Source: Burkholderiales bacterium (GTDB taxonomy: Bacteria; Pseudomonadota; Gammaproteobacteria; Burkholderiales; SG8-39). Taken from it: DNA of 7,560 bases. The stretch lies in contig CAKKSJ010000393.1 in NCBI GenBank assembly GCA_919902965.1, positions 1 through 7,560 on the forward strand, read 5' to 3'. How positions within the stretch are numbered: the stretch's first letter is position 1; every line of letters begins with the position of its first letter. The position numbers and the translations under genes are program-made. Below, in pieces: positions 1 through 6,266 of this stretch. A model generated the notes under the pieces. The model searched no databases, was not told the DNA's origin, and saw only the letters and a list, made by a program, of their open reading frames with translations.

Positions 1-59
1 TGCTGCGCGACTATCTGCAATTACCCAAAAATCGGGCCGAATCCGCTAAGTTCGGCTAA
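1..59 (+). CDS. C-terminal end of an unidentified protein (partial, cut by left edge)
   Basis: An open frame enters from the left edge (first complete codon at base 3) and ends at TAA 57-59. The readable tail is LRDYLQLPKNRAESAKFG. Its codon choice fits the GC-rich neighbours, and a charged, hydrophilic tail is normal for a protein C-terminus. It would converge on hprK, whose stop lies 440 bp to the right. Nineteen codons are too few to name a family, and an accidental open frame is not excluded. A weak 6-bp inverted repeat (36-41 with 51-56) overlaps the stop but has no T tract, so it is not called as a terminator. Confidence 0.4.
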   Translation, partial: LRDYLQLPKNRAESAKFG

Positions 60-81
60 GTACTGTCGCATGCGTTTGGCA

Positions 82-117
82 GCCATTGCGCGCTGCGCCG
101 CGCCAAAAGCACGTTAT
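82..117. repeat. Degenerate GC-rich repeat, copy 1 (short form)
   Basis: The segment opens with GCCATTGCGCGC (82-93), passes through a GC-rich run to CGCCAA (101-106) and ends in AAAGCACGTTAT (106-117). The same opening recurs at 286-297, the CGCCAA part at 304-309, and the end recurs as AAAGCACGGTTAT at 348-360. In the second copy, the left arm, loop and inner right arm of a long hairpin lie between the last two parts. This first copy therefore looks like the same unit without the hairpin. The match is read by eye and the GC-rich middle is only approximately aligned. Confidence 0.4.
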
Positions 118-152
118 GGTTAACACCAAACAAGGCGCGAGGGTTTCATCCA

Positions 153-230
153 AGATCGCCGATCGCGCGCGGATGTGCTTTTCATCCGTGCGCAATCGGT
201 GATCCGCGCGGACGGGCCGCCGTCCGCGCA
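153..230 (+). repeat. 78-bp direct repeat, copy A, with two hairpins
   Basis: This 78-bp segment matches 399-476 at 68 of 78 positions with no gaps, at an offset of exactly 246 bp. It contains two consecutive inverted repeats. The first has 22-nt arms (154-175 and 183-204) around a 7-nt loop, TGCTTTT, with three non-Watson-Crick positions: two G-U wobbles and one C-A if read as plus-strand RNA. The second has perfect 9-nt arms GCGCGGACG (206-214) and CGTCCGCGC (221-229) around a 6-nt loop. It lies outside any gene. The layout resembles REP/BIME-type extragenic palindromes or a small non-autonomous element, but no known family was recognised. Confidence 0.75.
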
Positions 231-285
231 AGAGCACCGACTCAGTTCGATCTACCCGGTTAGGCTTGCACGTTTTCGCCGCACG

Positions 286-360
286 GCCATTGCGCGCGCC
301 GCGCGCCAACCGTGCTTTCCGTACGGATGAAAAGCGCATCCGTACGGAAAGCACGGTTAT
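286..360. repeat. Degenerate repeat, copy 2, carrying a perfect 22-bp inverted repeat
   Basis: This segment starts with the same GCCATTGCGCGC (286-297) as copy 1. It includes a perfect inverted repeat with 22-nt arms at 308-329 and 337-358 around the 7-nt loop AAAAGCG (330-336). No mismatch is present in the stem, which has CCGTACGG near its middle. It ends in AAAGCACGGTTAT (348-360), the counterpart of 106-117. The tip of the hairpin (324-342) is the exact reverse complement of the tip of copy B (416-434). No run of T follows the stem on either strand, so it is not a standard intrinsic terminator. Confidence 0.7.
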
Positions 361-398
361 TAATTAAAGCAAAAGCGGTTTGGGGTGGTTTTTATAAG

Positions 399-476
399 AG
401 ATCGCCGATTGTGCGCGGATGCGCTTTTCATCCGTGCGCAATCGGCGATCCGCGCGGCCGGCTTCTCGTCCGCGCA
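399..476 (+). repeat. 78-bp direct repeat, copy B, with two hairpins
   Basis: This is the second copy of the 153-230 element. The first hairpin has arms 400-421 and 429-450 and loop CGCTTTT (422-428). All 22 positions can pair in plus-strand RNA, two of them as G-U wobbles. The second hairpin has arms 452-460 and 467-475 with one mismatch and a 6-nt loop. The six substitutions concentrated in the second hairpin are mostly in its loop. The element sits 24 bp past the hprK stop codon, in its 3' flank. An AT-rich stretch (356-399) with TTAATTAA at 360-367 precedes it, in contrast to the GC-rich surroundings. Confidence 0.75.
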
Positions 477-499
477 ACATCGGAACCCCACAACTACGA

Positions 500-1438
500 T
501 CAGCCGGGGTCGCGCTTCAGCTCTCCCGTTTGCCGGGCGATGAATTCCTGCGTGCTGTCGTAGCCGCGCAGCTGCAGTATGTAATTGCGCACCGCCGCCT
601 CCACCAGCACCGCCAGGTTACGCCCGGCGGCGACCGGGAGGACGATCTCCCGGATGGGCAGTCCGAGTATCTCCTCGGTGAGTTCGTGCAGGGGCAGCCG
701 CTCGGTTGCGACGGCGCCGACCTGTCCGGATTTTGACAGGCGCACAATCAGCTTGAGGTTCATTTTCGGCCTTACTGCCGTCTCGCCAAAGATTACGCGG
801 ATATTGAGCACGCCCAGGCCGCGCACTTCGAGGAAATCCTTGAGCAGCGGCGGACAGCGCCCCTCCAGGGTCTTGGCGGCGATGCGCGAGATCTCGACCA
901 CGTCGTCGGCGACCAGGCCATGGCCGCGACTGATCAGCTCCAGCGCGAGTTCGCTCTTGCCCACGCCCGATTCGCCGGTGATCAGTACGCCGAGGCCGAG
1001 CACGTCCACGAACACGCCATGCCTGGAGGTCGAGTCTGCCAAGGCTTTGGCGAGGTAGCGGCGTAAGGTGTCGATGACGGCATCGGCGGCCGACTCGGTC
1101 GCGAGTACGGGAACGCTTTTTTGTTCGGCCGCGCGCAGCAAGCTTGCCGGCCCGGTCACCTTGTCGGTGAGAATGATGGCGGCCGGTTCCGCGGCAAACA
1201 GCTTGGCGATGACCTGGCCGTTGGCCTCGTCGCTATAGCCCTCGATATAGGCCAGTTCGCGCAGGCCCAGCACCTGGATGCGGTTGGGATGAATCAGGTT
1301 GAGGTGGCCGACCAGCGCTGCCGTATCGGCGCTGTCGCGGCGCACAGGCAGCGCTTCGCCGCCGCGGCCGGTAACCCAGCCTAAGCCCAGTCTTGCGGCG
1401 TTGTCCTCATACAGCTGCGCGATGCTGGTCTGTAACAT
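500..1438 (-). CDS. hprK: HPr kinase/phosphorylase
   Basis: This is a bifunctional enzyme that phosphorylates a seryl residue on HPr-type phosphocarriers and removes the phosphate again; it acts in the cytosol. The protein has 312 residues, the normal family length. The N-terminal domain covers about 1-130 and the kinase domain about 135-312. The Walker A loop GESGVGKS is at 155-162, with His140 just before it and the Asp pair in HGLVADDV at 178-179. The HprK signature LEVRGLGVLNI is at 203-213, and the conserved PVAAGRNLAVLVEAAVRNY segment at about 268-286. The start MLQTSIAQLYEDN fits the family's usual opening, although it lies 32 nt inside ptsN, so translation is probably coupled. In proteobacteria HprK is usually linked to the nitrogen PTS rather than to Gram-positive-style catabolite control. 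No HPr or Enzyme I gene is in the window. Confidence 0.95.
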   Translation of the reverse strand: MLQTSIAQLYEDNAARLGLGWVTGRGGEALPVRRDSADTAALVGHLNLIHPNRIQVLGLRELAYIEGYSDEANGQVIAKLFAAEPAAIILTDKVTGPASLLRAAEQKSVPVLATESAADAVIDTLRRYLAKALADSTSRHGVFVDVLGLGVLITGESGVGKSELALELISRGHGLVADDVVEISRIAAKTLEGRCPPLLKDFLEVRGLGVLNIRVIFGETAVRPKMNLKLIVRLSKSGQVGAVATERLPLHELTEEILGLPIREIVLPVAAGRNLAVLVEAAVRNYILQLRGYDSTQEFIARQTGELKRDPG

Positions 1439-1892
1439 CAGGCTGCCAATTGGCGATGAGCTGGTGCAGGCTGCTGGCTTGCGTGCTCTGGATCAGCTGC
1501 TCGCGCAGATCGGGGTCGGAAAACATCTGCGCCAGTTCCGAAAGGATTTGCAGGTGCTGCTCGGTTGCCTGCTCCGGTACCAGCAGGACAAACAACAATT
1601 TGACCGGTTTGCCATCGGGGGCGTCGAAGGGCACCGGGGTATTCAAGCGCACGAAAGCAGCCACGGCTTCGCGCAGGCCCTTGATCCTGCCGTGTGGAAT
1701 GGCCACGCCCTGGCCCAGACCGGTCGAACCCAGGCGCTCCCGCGCGAACAGGCTGTCGAACACGAGGCTGCGCGCAAGCTTTTGGTTGTTTTCGAAAATG
1801 AGTCCCGCCTGTTCGAACATGCGCTTTTTGCTGCTGACCTCCAGGTCGAGCACGATGTTTGAGGGCGGCAGTAGTTTTGAGATGAGATTCAT
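1407..1892 (-). CDS. ptsN: PTS nitrogen-regulatory EIIA-Ntr protein
   Basis: This is a cytosolic phosphoacceptor of the nitrogen PTS (EI-Ntr, NPr, EIIA-Ntr). In characterised bacteria it signals nitrogen and carbon state by binding targets such as potassium transport proteins and sensor kinases. The 161 residues match the single PTS EIIA type-2 domain. The phosphorylated histidine is expected at His67 in GVAIPHGRIKGL, and the family's LLFVLLVPEQATEQHLQIL segment follows at about 99-117. The ATG at 1892 has no good Shine-Dalgarno sequence. The gene follows hpf after a 95-nt gap, the largest in the block, and its last 32 nt overlap hprK. The pairing with a CPA2 antiporter gene across the kdsD promoter is suggestive, because EIIA-Ntr regulates potassium transport elsewhere, but that link is inference. 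Confidence 0.95.
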   Translation of the reverse strand: MNLISKLLPPSNIVLDLEVSSKKRMFEQAGLIFENNQKLARSLVFDSLFARERLGSTGLGQGVAIPHGRIKGLREAVAAFVRLNTPVPFDAPDGKPVKLLFVLLVPEQATEQHLQILSELAQMFSDPDLREQLIQSTQASSLHQLIANWQPDVTDQHRAAV

Positions 1893-1987
1893 AGCGCGAG
1901 CGAAGTGGAAGGCGGGTCTCCGGCACGCCCGGATAGAGCGGCCTGTGTCAGAGCGCGCGCCATTTTAACCCAATTTGGTGTCGGGGG

Positions 1988-2311
1988 TTATTCCTCTGCC
2001 GGCTGGCGTTTGAGGGTGTCGTGGGGGTGGGCGTAGGCTTTTTGCTTGTGCTTGATGATCTGGCGGTTGAGTTTGTCCATCATCAGGTCGATCGCAGCGT
2101 ATAAGTCCTCATCGTCGCTCTCGACATGGATGTCCTTGCCGCGCATGTGTACGCTGATCTCGGCCTTCTGCCTGAGTTTTTGTACCGACAATATAACGTT
2201 GACGTCAATTACCTGATCGAAATGGCGCTGGATCCGTTCCAGCTTGGACATAACGTAAGCGTGGATGGCCTGGGTGACTTCGACATGATGACCACTGACC
2301 TGGACGTTCAT
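1988..2311 (-). CDS. hpf: Ribosome hibernation-promoting factor, short form
   Basis: This small cytosolic protein binds the 30S decoding region and helps ribosomes pair into inactive 100S dimers in stationary phase or starvation. The 107 residues form the single S30AE/YfiA-type domain (MNVQVSGHHVEVTQAI at the start, HMRGKDIHVESDDEDLYAAI at about 55-74, LNRQIIKHKQK at about 81-91). This is slightly longer than the roughly 95-residue E. coli Hpf. It lacks the long C-terminal dimerisation domain of long-form HPF. A strong AAGGAG lies six bases before the ATG. It directly follows rpoN with a 19-nt gap. This is the classical position of hpf, once called the sigma-54 modulation protein. Confidence 0.95.
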   Translation of the reverse strand: MNVQVSGHHVEVTQAIHAYVMSKLERIQRHFDQVIDVNVILSVQKLRQKAEISVHMRGKDIHVESDDEDLYAAIDLMMDKLNRQIIKHKQKAYAHPHDTLKRQPAEE

Positions 2312-2317
2312 CTTTGT

Positions 2318-2323
2318 CTCCTT
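2318..2323 (-). promoter_or_regulatory. Strong Shine-Dalgarno site of hpf
   Basis: Read on the minus strand, AAGGAG lies in the 19-nt gap after the rpoN stop, with six bases between it and the hpf ATG. It is the clearest ribosome binding site in the window and fixes the hpf start. The sites I examined before lptB, rpoN, ptsN and hprK are poor. Hpf could therefore be translated at a higher rate than its operon neighbours. Confidence 0.7.
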
Positions 2324-2330
2324 TTCTAAT

Positions 2331-3758
2331 TTACAGCGACTTACGCAGGCTGACAGACGGAATATTCATCGATTCCCGGTACTTGGCGATGGTGCGCCGC
2401 GCAACGACGATGCCTTGTTCACCGAGGATCTGGGAAATCTTGCTGTCGGACAGCGGTTTTTTGCCGTCCTCGGCGTGGACCAGTTGCTTCAGCAGCGCGC
2501 GGATCGCCGTGGCGGAGCAGGCGCCTCCCGTTTCGGTAGCTACGTGGCTGCCGAAAAAATATTTCAGTTCGAAGATCCCGCGCGGCGTGGCCATGAATTT
2601 TTGCGTGGTGACGCGGGATACGGTCGACTCGTGCAGGCCCAGGGTCTCGGCGATTTCGCGCAGCACCAGAGGCCGCATCGCCACTTCGCCATGGTCAAGG
2701 AAATGGCGCTGCCGTTCCACAATCGCCTGGGCCACGCGCAGTATCGTTTCGAAGCGCTGCTGCACGTTCTTGATCAGCCAGCGCGCTTCCTGCAGCTGGC
2801 TGGACATCTGGCCGGAAGCGGAATGCTGCCGGTCCTGCAGGATTTGCGCATACAGGCGGTTGATGCGCAGTCTCGGCATGGCATCCGGGTTAAGGCTGGC
2901 GACCCAGGCGTTTTTCACTTTCCTGACGATGACGTCGGGCACGATATAACGGGTCTCGTTCGCCGCGTATTCCGCGCCGGGATGCGGATTCAGGCTCTGG
3001 ATCAGGTGTTGCGCCTCGCGCAGGCTCTCGTCGTCGCAGCGCAGCTGACGCTTCAGGCGGGCGAAATCGTGTGCGGCGAGCGCTTCCAGGTGCTCTAGCA
3101 CAATAGCGAGCGCGAGTTCGCGTGCCGGGCTTGCAGGCGGCAAGGCTTTCAATTGCAGCGCCAGGCATTCGGCGGGCGTGCGTGCGCCGACCCCGGTGGG
3201 TTCGAAACTTTGCAGATGATGCAGGGCGATCTGCAGCTCATCCAGCCCAACTTCCAGTTCCGGCGGCAGCATCTCGACGATTTCCGCCAGGCTCTGCGAC
3301 AGGTAGCCCCCTTCGTCCAGCGCGGCTATCAAGGTGTTGACCAGGCTCTTGTCCCGCTCCGACAGCTGAGTCAGGGTGAGTTGCGCGATCAGGTGCTCGC
3401 CCAGGGTGGGAGTGCTCGCCGCCAGCTGTGGATACTCCGACTCTTCGCCATCCTCGCGCCGGGCCGCTCCGGAGGGCGCATCTGCAAACCAGTCGATGTC
3501 GGGCGCGGCGGCGGCGGGCGCGTCGCTGTCCGGCTCACTGGTGCTGGCAGCGTATTCCTCGCGTTCAGCGCCGTTCGGCGGCGTGGGTGGGGACTCACTT
3601 TCCGCATCGTCGCGTTCCAACAGCGGGTTGTCCATCAAAAATGTTTCCAACTCCTGGTTCAACTCCAGGGTGGACAATTGCAGCAGCCGTATGGATTGCT
3701 GCAACTGCGGAGTCAGGGTCAGCTGTTGGGACAGCTTGAGTTGCAGGGTTTGTTTCAT
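2331..3758 (-). CDS. rpoN: RNA polymerase sigma-54 factor
   Basis: This alternative sigma factor directs RNA polymerase to -24/-12 promoters and needs an AAA+ enhancer-binding protein to open DNA. The protein has 475 residues, the usual size. Region I is the Gln/Leu-rich N-terminus (about 1-50, beginning MKQTLQLKLSQQLTLTPQLQ), which contacts activators. Region II is a variable acidic, Pro/Ala-rich linker (about 50-115). The core-binding domain follows (about 115-310). The helix-turn-helix is around 367-386 (IAETLGLHESTVSRVTTQKF). The RpoN box ARRTIAKYRE, which reads the -24 element, is intact at 453-462 near the C-terminus. The gene follows lptB after 41 nt. No clear Shine-Dalgarno precedes the ATG at 3758. 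Confidence 0.97.
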   Translation of the reverse strand: MKQTLQLKLSQQLTLTPQLQQSIRLLQLSTLELNQELETFLMDNPLLERDDAESESPPTPPNGAEREEYAASTSEPDSDAPAAAAPDIDWFADAPSGAARREDGEESEYPQLAASTPTLGEHLIAQLTLTQLSERDKSLVNTLIAALDEGGYLSQSLAEIVEMLPPELEVGLDELQIALHHLQSFEPTGVGARTPAECLALQLKALPPASPARELALAIVLEHLEALAAHDFARLKRQLRCDDESLREAQHLIQSLNPHPGAEYAANETRYIVPDVIVRKVKNAWVASLNPDAMPRLRINRLYAQILQDRQHSASGQMSSQLQEARWLIKNVQQRFETILRVAQAIVERQRHFLDHGEVAMRPLVLREIAETLGLHESTVSRVTTQKFMATPRGIFELKYFFGSHVATETGGACSATAIRALLKQLVHAEDGKKPLSDSKISQILGEQGIVVARRTIAKYRESMNIPSVSLRKSL

Positions 3759-3799
3759 CTTGAGGGGGAGCGTAGCGCCAAGGTCCGTCCGGCCCCGGG

Positions 3800-4522
3800 C
3801 TACATGCGGAAATGCTCTCCCAGATACACGCGTCTCACGTTTTCATTATAGACGATTTCATCCGGCTTGCCCTGCGCGAGCACCGATCCTTCGTTGATAA
3901 TGTAGGCGTGGTCGCAGATGCCCAGGGTCTCGCGCACATTGTGGTCGGTGATTAGCACGCCGATTCCCCGCTGCTTGAGAAAGCCGATGATTTTCTGGAT
4001 GTCGAGCACGGCGATCGGGTCGACGCCGGCGAAGGGTTCGTCGAGCAGGATGAAGCTGGGGCTGGTGGCAAGCGCGCGTGCAATTTCGACACGGCGGCGT
4101 TCGCCGCCGGAGAGCGATAGCGCCGGGTTATTGCGCAAATGCGCGATATGCAGATCGCGCAGGAGGTTTTCCAGACGCTCGCCGATTTCTTCTTCGGACA
4201 GGTCTTGTAACTCCAGCACCGCGCGCACGTTTTCCTGCACCGTCAGCTTCCTGAATACCGAGGTTTCCTGGGGCAGATAGGACAGGCCCAGGCGCGCCCG
4301 GCGGTGGATTGGGAACCTGCTGATATCGATGCCGTCCAGGCCTATGCTGCCTGCGTCCAGCCGCACCAGTCCGACCATCATGTAAAAGCAGGTGGTTTTG
4401 CCCGCGCCGTTCGGGCCGAGCAGACCGACCACCTCGCCGCTTTGCACCTCCAGCGATACGTCCTGCACCACCGTGCGGGACTTGTAACGCTTTTTCAGAT
4501 TGCTGGCCTTGAATTGGCTCAT
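3800..4522 (-). CDS. lptB: LPS export ABC transporter ATP-binding protein
   Basis: This cytoplasmic ATPase of the LptB2FG transporter powers extraction of LPS from the inner membrane. The 240 residues match the family length. Walker A GPNGAGKT is at 36-43, the Q-loop glutamine at 85 (YLPQETSVFRKLTVQEN), the signature LSGGERRRVEIARALA at 137-152, Walker B with catalytic Glu162 in FILLDEPFAGVDP (157-169), and the H-loop histidine at 194. All catalytic positions are present. It lies 20 nt after lptA and 41 nt before rpoN. Its membrane partners LptF and LptG are not in the window, as usual, since they are encoded elsewhere. Confidence 0.97.
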   Translation of the reverse strand: MSQFKASNLKKRYKSRTVVQDVSLEVQSGEVVGLLGPNGAGKTTCFYMMVGLVRLDAGSIGLDGIDISRFPIHRRARLGLSYLPQETSVFRKLTVQENVRAVLELQDLSEEEIGERLENLLRDLHIAHLRNNPALSLSGGERRRVEIARALATSPSFILLDEPFAGVDPIAVLDIQKIIGFLKQRGIGVLITDHNVRETLGICDHAYIINEGSVLAQGKPDEIVYNENVRRVYLGEHFRM

Positions 4523-4542
4523 CTATGGCTGGCTCGTTCGCG

Positions 4543-5109
4543 CTATTGTTTCGGCGTGACGGTTGCGGGAACTTCGCCGGTTTCACCGGTGGCGGTGCGC
4601 GGCTGGATGACGGCACGCACCCGGCCCGGGGGACTAGCGCTTGCGCCGGGGCCCGGGTCGCCCGTGACAGTGAAATACTCGGTGCGGGAATCGTAGGAGA
4701 TGTAATTGCCGCGCACTTCGTCCGCCGGTTCGCGCAGGAGCCGGGCATTGTTGAACAGTTCCACCCGGTCAAGTTTGCCGTCGTATTCGATCCGCTGGGC
4801 CTGGCCCAGAATGTGGCCTTCGGCGCCGTCGCGTTTCTGGCGAAACACGGCCGGGTTGCCGCTGGCGCTACCGTACTGATGTCCGTCCTTGTCCTGACGC
4901 ACGGTAATCTTGTCAGCGCGTATGCTGAGCGTTCCCTGGGTCATCAGTACATTGCCTTCGAACACGCTGGTCCGCTTCACGTCGTCGACCTGCATGCGGT
5001 CGGACTCCAGGTTGATGGGCTTGGTGCGGTCGGCCCGCTCCGCCTGCGCCGATCCGGCCATCAGCCCGGCGCAAATGATCAGGCAGGCTATTTGTTTACT
5101 TGCCCGCAT
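4543..5109 (-). CDS. lptA: Periplasmic LPS transport protein
   Basis: LptA polymerises into the periplasmic bridge that passes LPS from LptC to the outer-membrane LptD. The 188-residue precursor has a signal peptide at about 1-23, with a basic start (MRASK), a hydrophobic core and a likely cut after AQA. The beta-jellyroll OstA-like domain follows from about 30 to 150, opening with PINLESDRMQVDD and containing VFEGNVLMTQGTLSIRADKI at about 49-68. The last 38 residues form a Pro/Ala/Thr-rich tail that looks disordered. The start codon overlaps the end of lptC by 14 nt, which suggests coupled translation. Confidence 0.93.
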   Translation of the reverse strand: MRASKQIACLIICAGLMAGSAQAERADRTKPINLESDRMQVDDVKRTSVFEGNVLMTQGTLSIRADKITVRQDKDGHQYGSASGNPAVFRQKRDGAEGHILGQAQRIEYDGKLDRVELFNNARLLREPADEVRGNYISYDSRTEYFTVTGDPGPGASASPPGRVRAVIQPRTATGETGEVPATVTPKQ

Positions 5110-5671
5110 CGAAGCTACCCCGGACTCGTGACAACAGCTTGAACTGCCGGGTCTTGTTGTTCAATTCCATGCCGACTCCGGCAAGCCGGGAGCGGCCCTC
5201 GGTAATGACCACGGCTTTGTCAGTGCGGGCGAGATTGAGCTCGGGTAGGATTTGCAGATATTCGGTTTGCATGCGCAGTTCGTTTCGTCCGCGACCGGCC
5301 TCGCGCACCACCACCACATTGCCGTAAAAACTCGCCTCTTCGCCGTGTCGGGAGACCAGGCCGCGGTCGGCGCTGATGACAATCGGCGCGGCGTTCTCAT
5401 GGCGCTGCTCCGCGCGCGGCTCGACGACTTCGGTGCTCTCGTCGTCGGGAAAATGCAGCATGCTCGCGGCCGAGAGACGGTACTCGGGCTTTCCTGTCGT
5501 GCTCATCTTGGTGACGCTGAATTCGTTTGCGATGAAATCCGGATCGTGGCGTGTCTTCCCGGAGTTGTCCCGCTCGGGCGCCTGCACCGCGCGTTCCAGC
5601 CACATGCTGCCGGCCGCGAGCAGCAGCAACAGCAACAGGGGAAACAGATTGGATGTGCGCTCCCGTCTCAT
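5096..5671 (-). CDS. lptC: LPS export protein LptC, inner-membrane anchored
   Basis: LptC receives LPS from LptB2FG and hands it to LptA. The 191 residues have a short basic N-terminus (MRRERTSN), a single leucine-rich membrane segment at about 8-24, and a periplasmic LptC/YrbK domain. Recognisable parts are FIANEFSVTKMSTTGKPEYRLSA (about 47-69), ASFYGNVVVVRE (113-124) and LRMQTEYLQILPELNLARTD (132-151), a pattern typical of this fold. Sequence conservation in the family is low, so the name rests on fold-like pattern, topology and position between kdsC and lptA. It begins 10 nt after kdsC. Confidence 0.92.
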   Translation of the reverse strand: MRRERTSNLFPLLLLLLLAAGSMWLERAVQAPERDNSGKTRHDPDFIANEFSVTKMSTTGKPEYRLSAASMLHFPDDESTEVVEPRAEQRHENAAPIVISADRGLVSRHGEEASFYGNVVVVREAGRGRNELRMQTEYLQILPELNLARTDKAVVITEGRSRLAGVGMELNNKTRQFKLLSRVRGSFDAGK

Positions 5672-5681
5672 CGCGCGCCGT

Positions 5682-6260
5682 TCATTGCAAATGGGCGCCG
5701 ATCGCGCGTTCGAGCGCGCCCTGGGCGCTCAAAATGAGTTCACACACCTCGCGCACCGCGCCATGCCCACCGTGCGCGCGTGTCACATAGTGCGCGCGGC
5801 GCTTCAGCGCCTCAGGGGCGGCCGGCACCGTCGCGGCAAAGCCGCAGCGGGTTATCAGCGGCAGATCCAGCAGGTCATCACCCATATAGCCCGATTGCGT
5901 TGCAGCCAGACCCAGTTGCGACAGCAAGGCGGCATAGGCGCCGCGCTTGTCCTCCACACCCTGGTAGAGGTGCGCGATTCCCAGGTTGGCAGCGCGCAAC
6001 TCCACCGCGCGCGAGTTCCGCGCCGTGATCAGGGCGGCCTCAACGCCGTATTGTCGCAGCATCTTAATGCCGTGGCCGTCCTGGATATTGAATGCCTTCA
6101 GTTCTTCCCCGCGCTCGGAGTAATAGAGCATGCCGTCGGTCATCACGCCATCGACGTCGAAAATCATCAGTTTCAGGTCCTTGGCTCGCGCAAGCGCGCC
6201 ATCCAGGCCCGTGCGCTCCAGCGCGCCATCCTGATCCTTGCGTTTCAATGCCCGTGCCAT
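5682..6260 (-). CDS. kdsC: 3-deoxy-D-manno-octulosonate 8-phosphate phosphatase
   Basis: KdsC removes phosphate from Kdo-8-phosphate to give Kdo, the first sugar attached to lipid A; it is a cytosolic HAD-superfamily enzyme without a large cap domain, working as a tetramer in known cases. The 192 residues are near the usual length. Motif I FDVDGVMTDG carries the Asp35/Asp37 pair, motif II is ITARNS (78-83), and motif IV GDDLLDLP (127-134) supplies metal-binding Asp residues. KAFNIQDGHGIKML (55-68) is typical of KdsC. The first 30 residues contain an imperfect repeat (DGALERTGL then DGALARAKDL). The gene starts 6 nt after the kdsD stop. Confidence 0.95.
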   Translation of the reverse strand: MARALKRKDQDGALERTGLDGALARAKDLKLMIFDVDGVMTDGMLYYSERGEELKAFNIQDGHGIKMLRQYGVEAALITARNSRAVELRAANLGIAHLYQGVEDKRGAYAALLSQLGLAATQSGYMGDDLLDLPLITRCGFAATVPAAPEALKRRAHYVTRAHGGHGAVREVCELILSAQGALERAIGAHLQ

Positions 6261-6266
6261 CCGCGT

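Noticed and set aside
308..358. Intrinsic terminator for hprK or for the converging gene
   Set aside because: The stem is strong, but no T-rich run follows it on either strand; the same holds for the hairpins at 154-204 and 400-450.
393..398. TATAAG as a -10 element reading into hairpin B
   Set aside because: No -35 at a workable distance and no extended -10 TG. The AT-rich patch alone does not support a promoter.
60..499. CRISPR array
   Set aside because: Only two copies of a long, internally palindromic unit at a 246-bp distance. There is no short regular repeat-spacer pattern and no cas gene.
46..563. Open frames of about 80-105 codons on both strands in the left intergenic region
   Set aside because: They run through the palindromic repeats, their translations repeat because the DNA repeats, and none has a ribosome site or recognisable protein features.
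1893..1987. Internal promoter or terminator between hpf and ptsN
   Set aside because: Only a TAAAAT-like hexamer (minus strand, 1962-1967) without a -35, and a 5-bp hairpin (1919-1933), are seen; neither is convincing.
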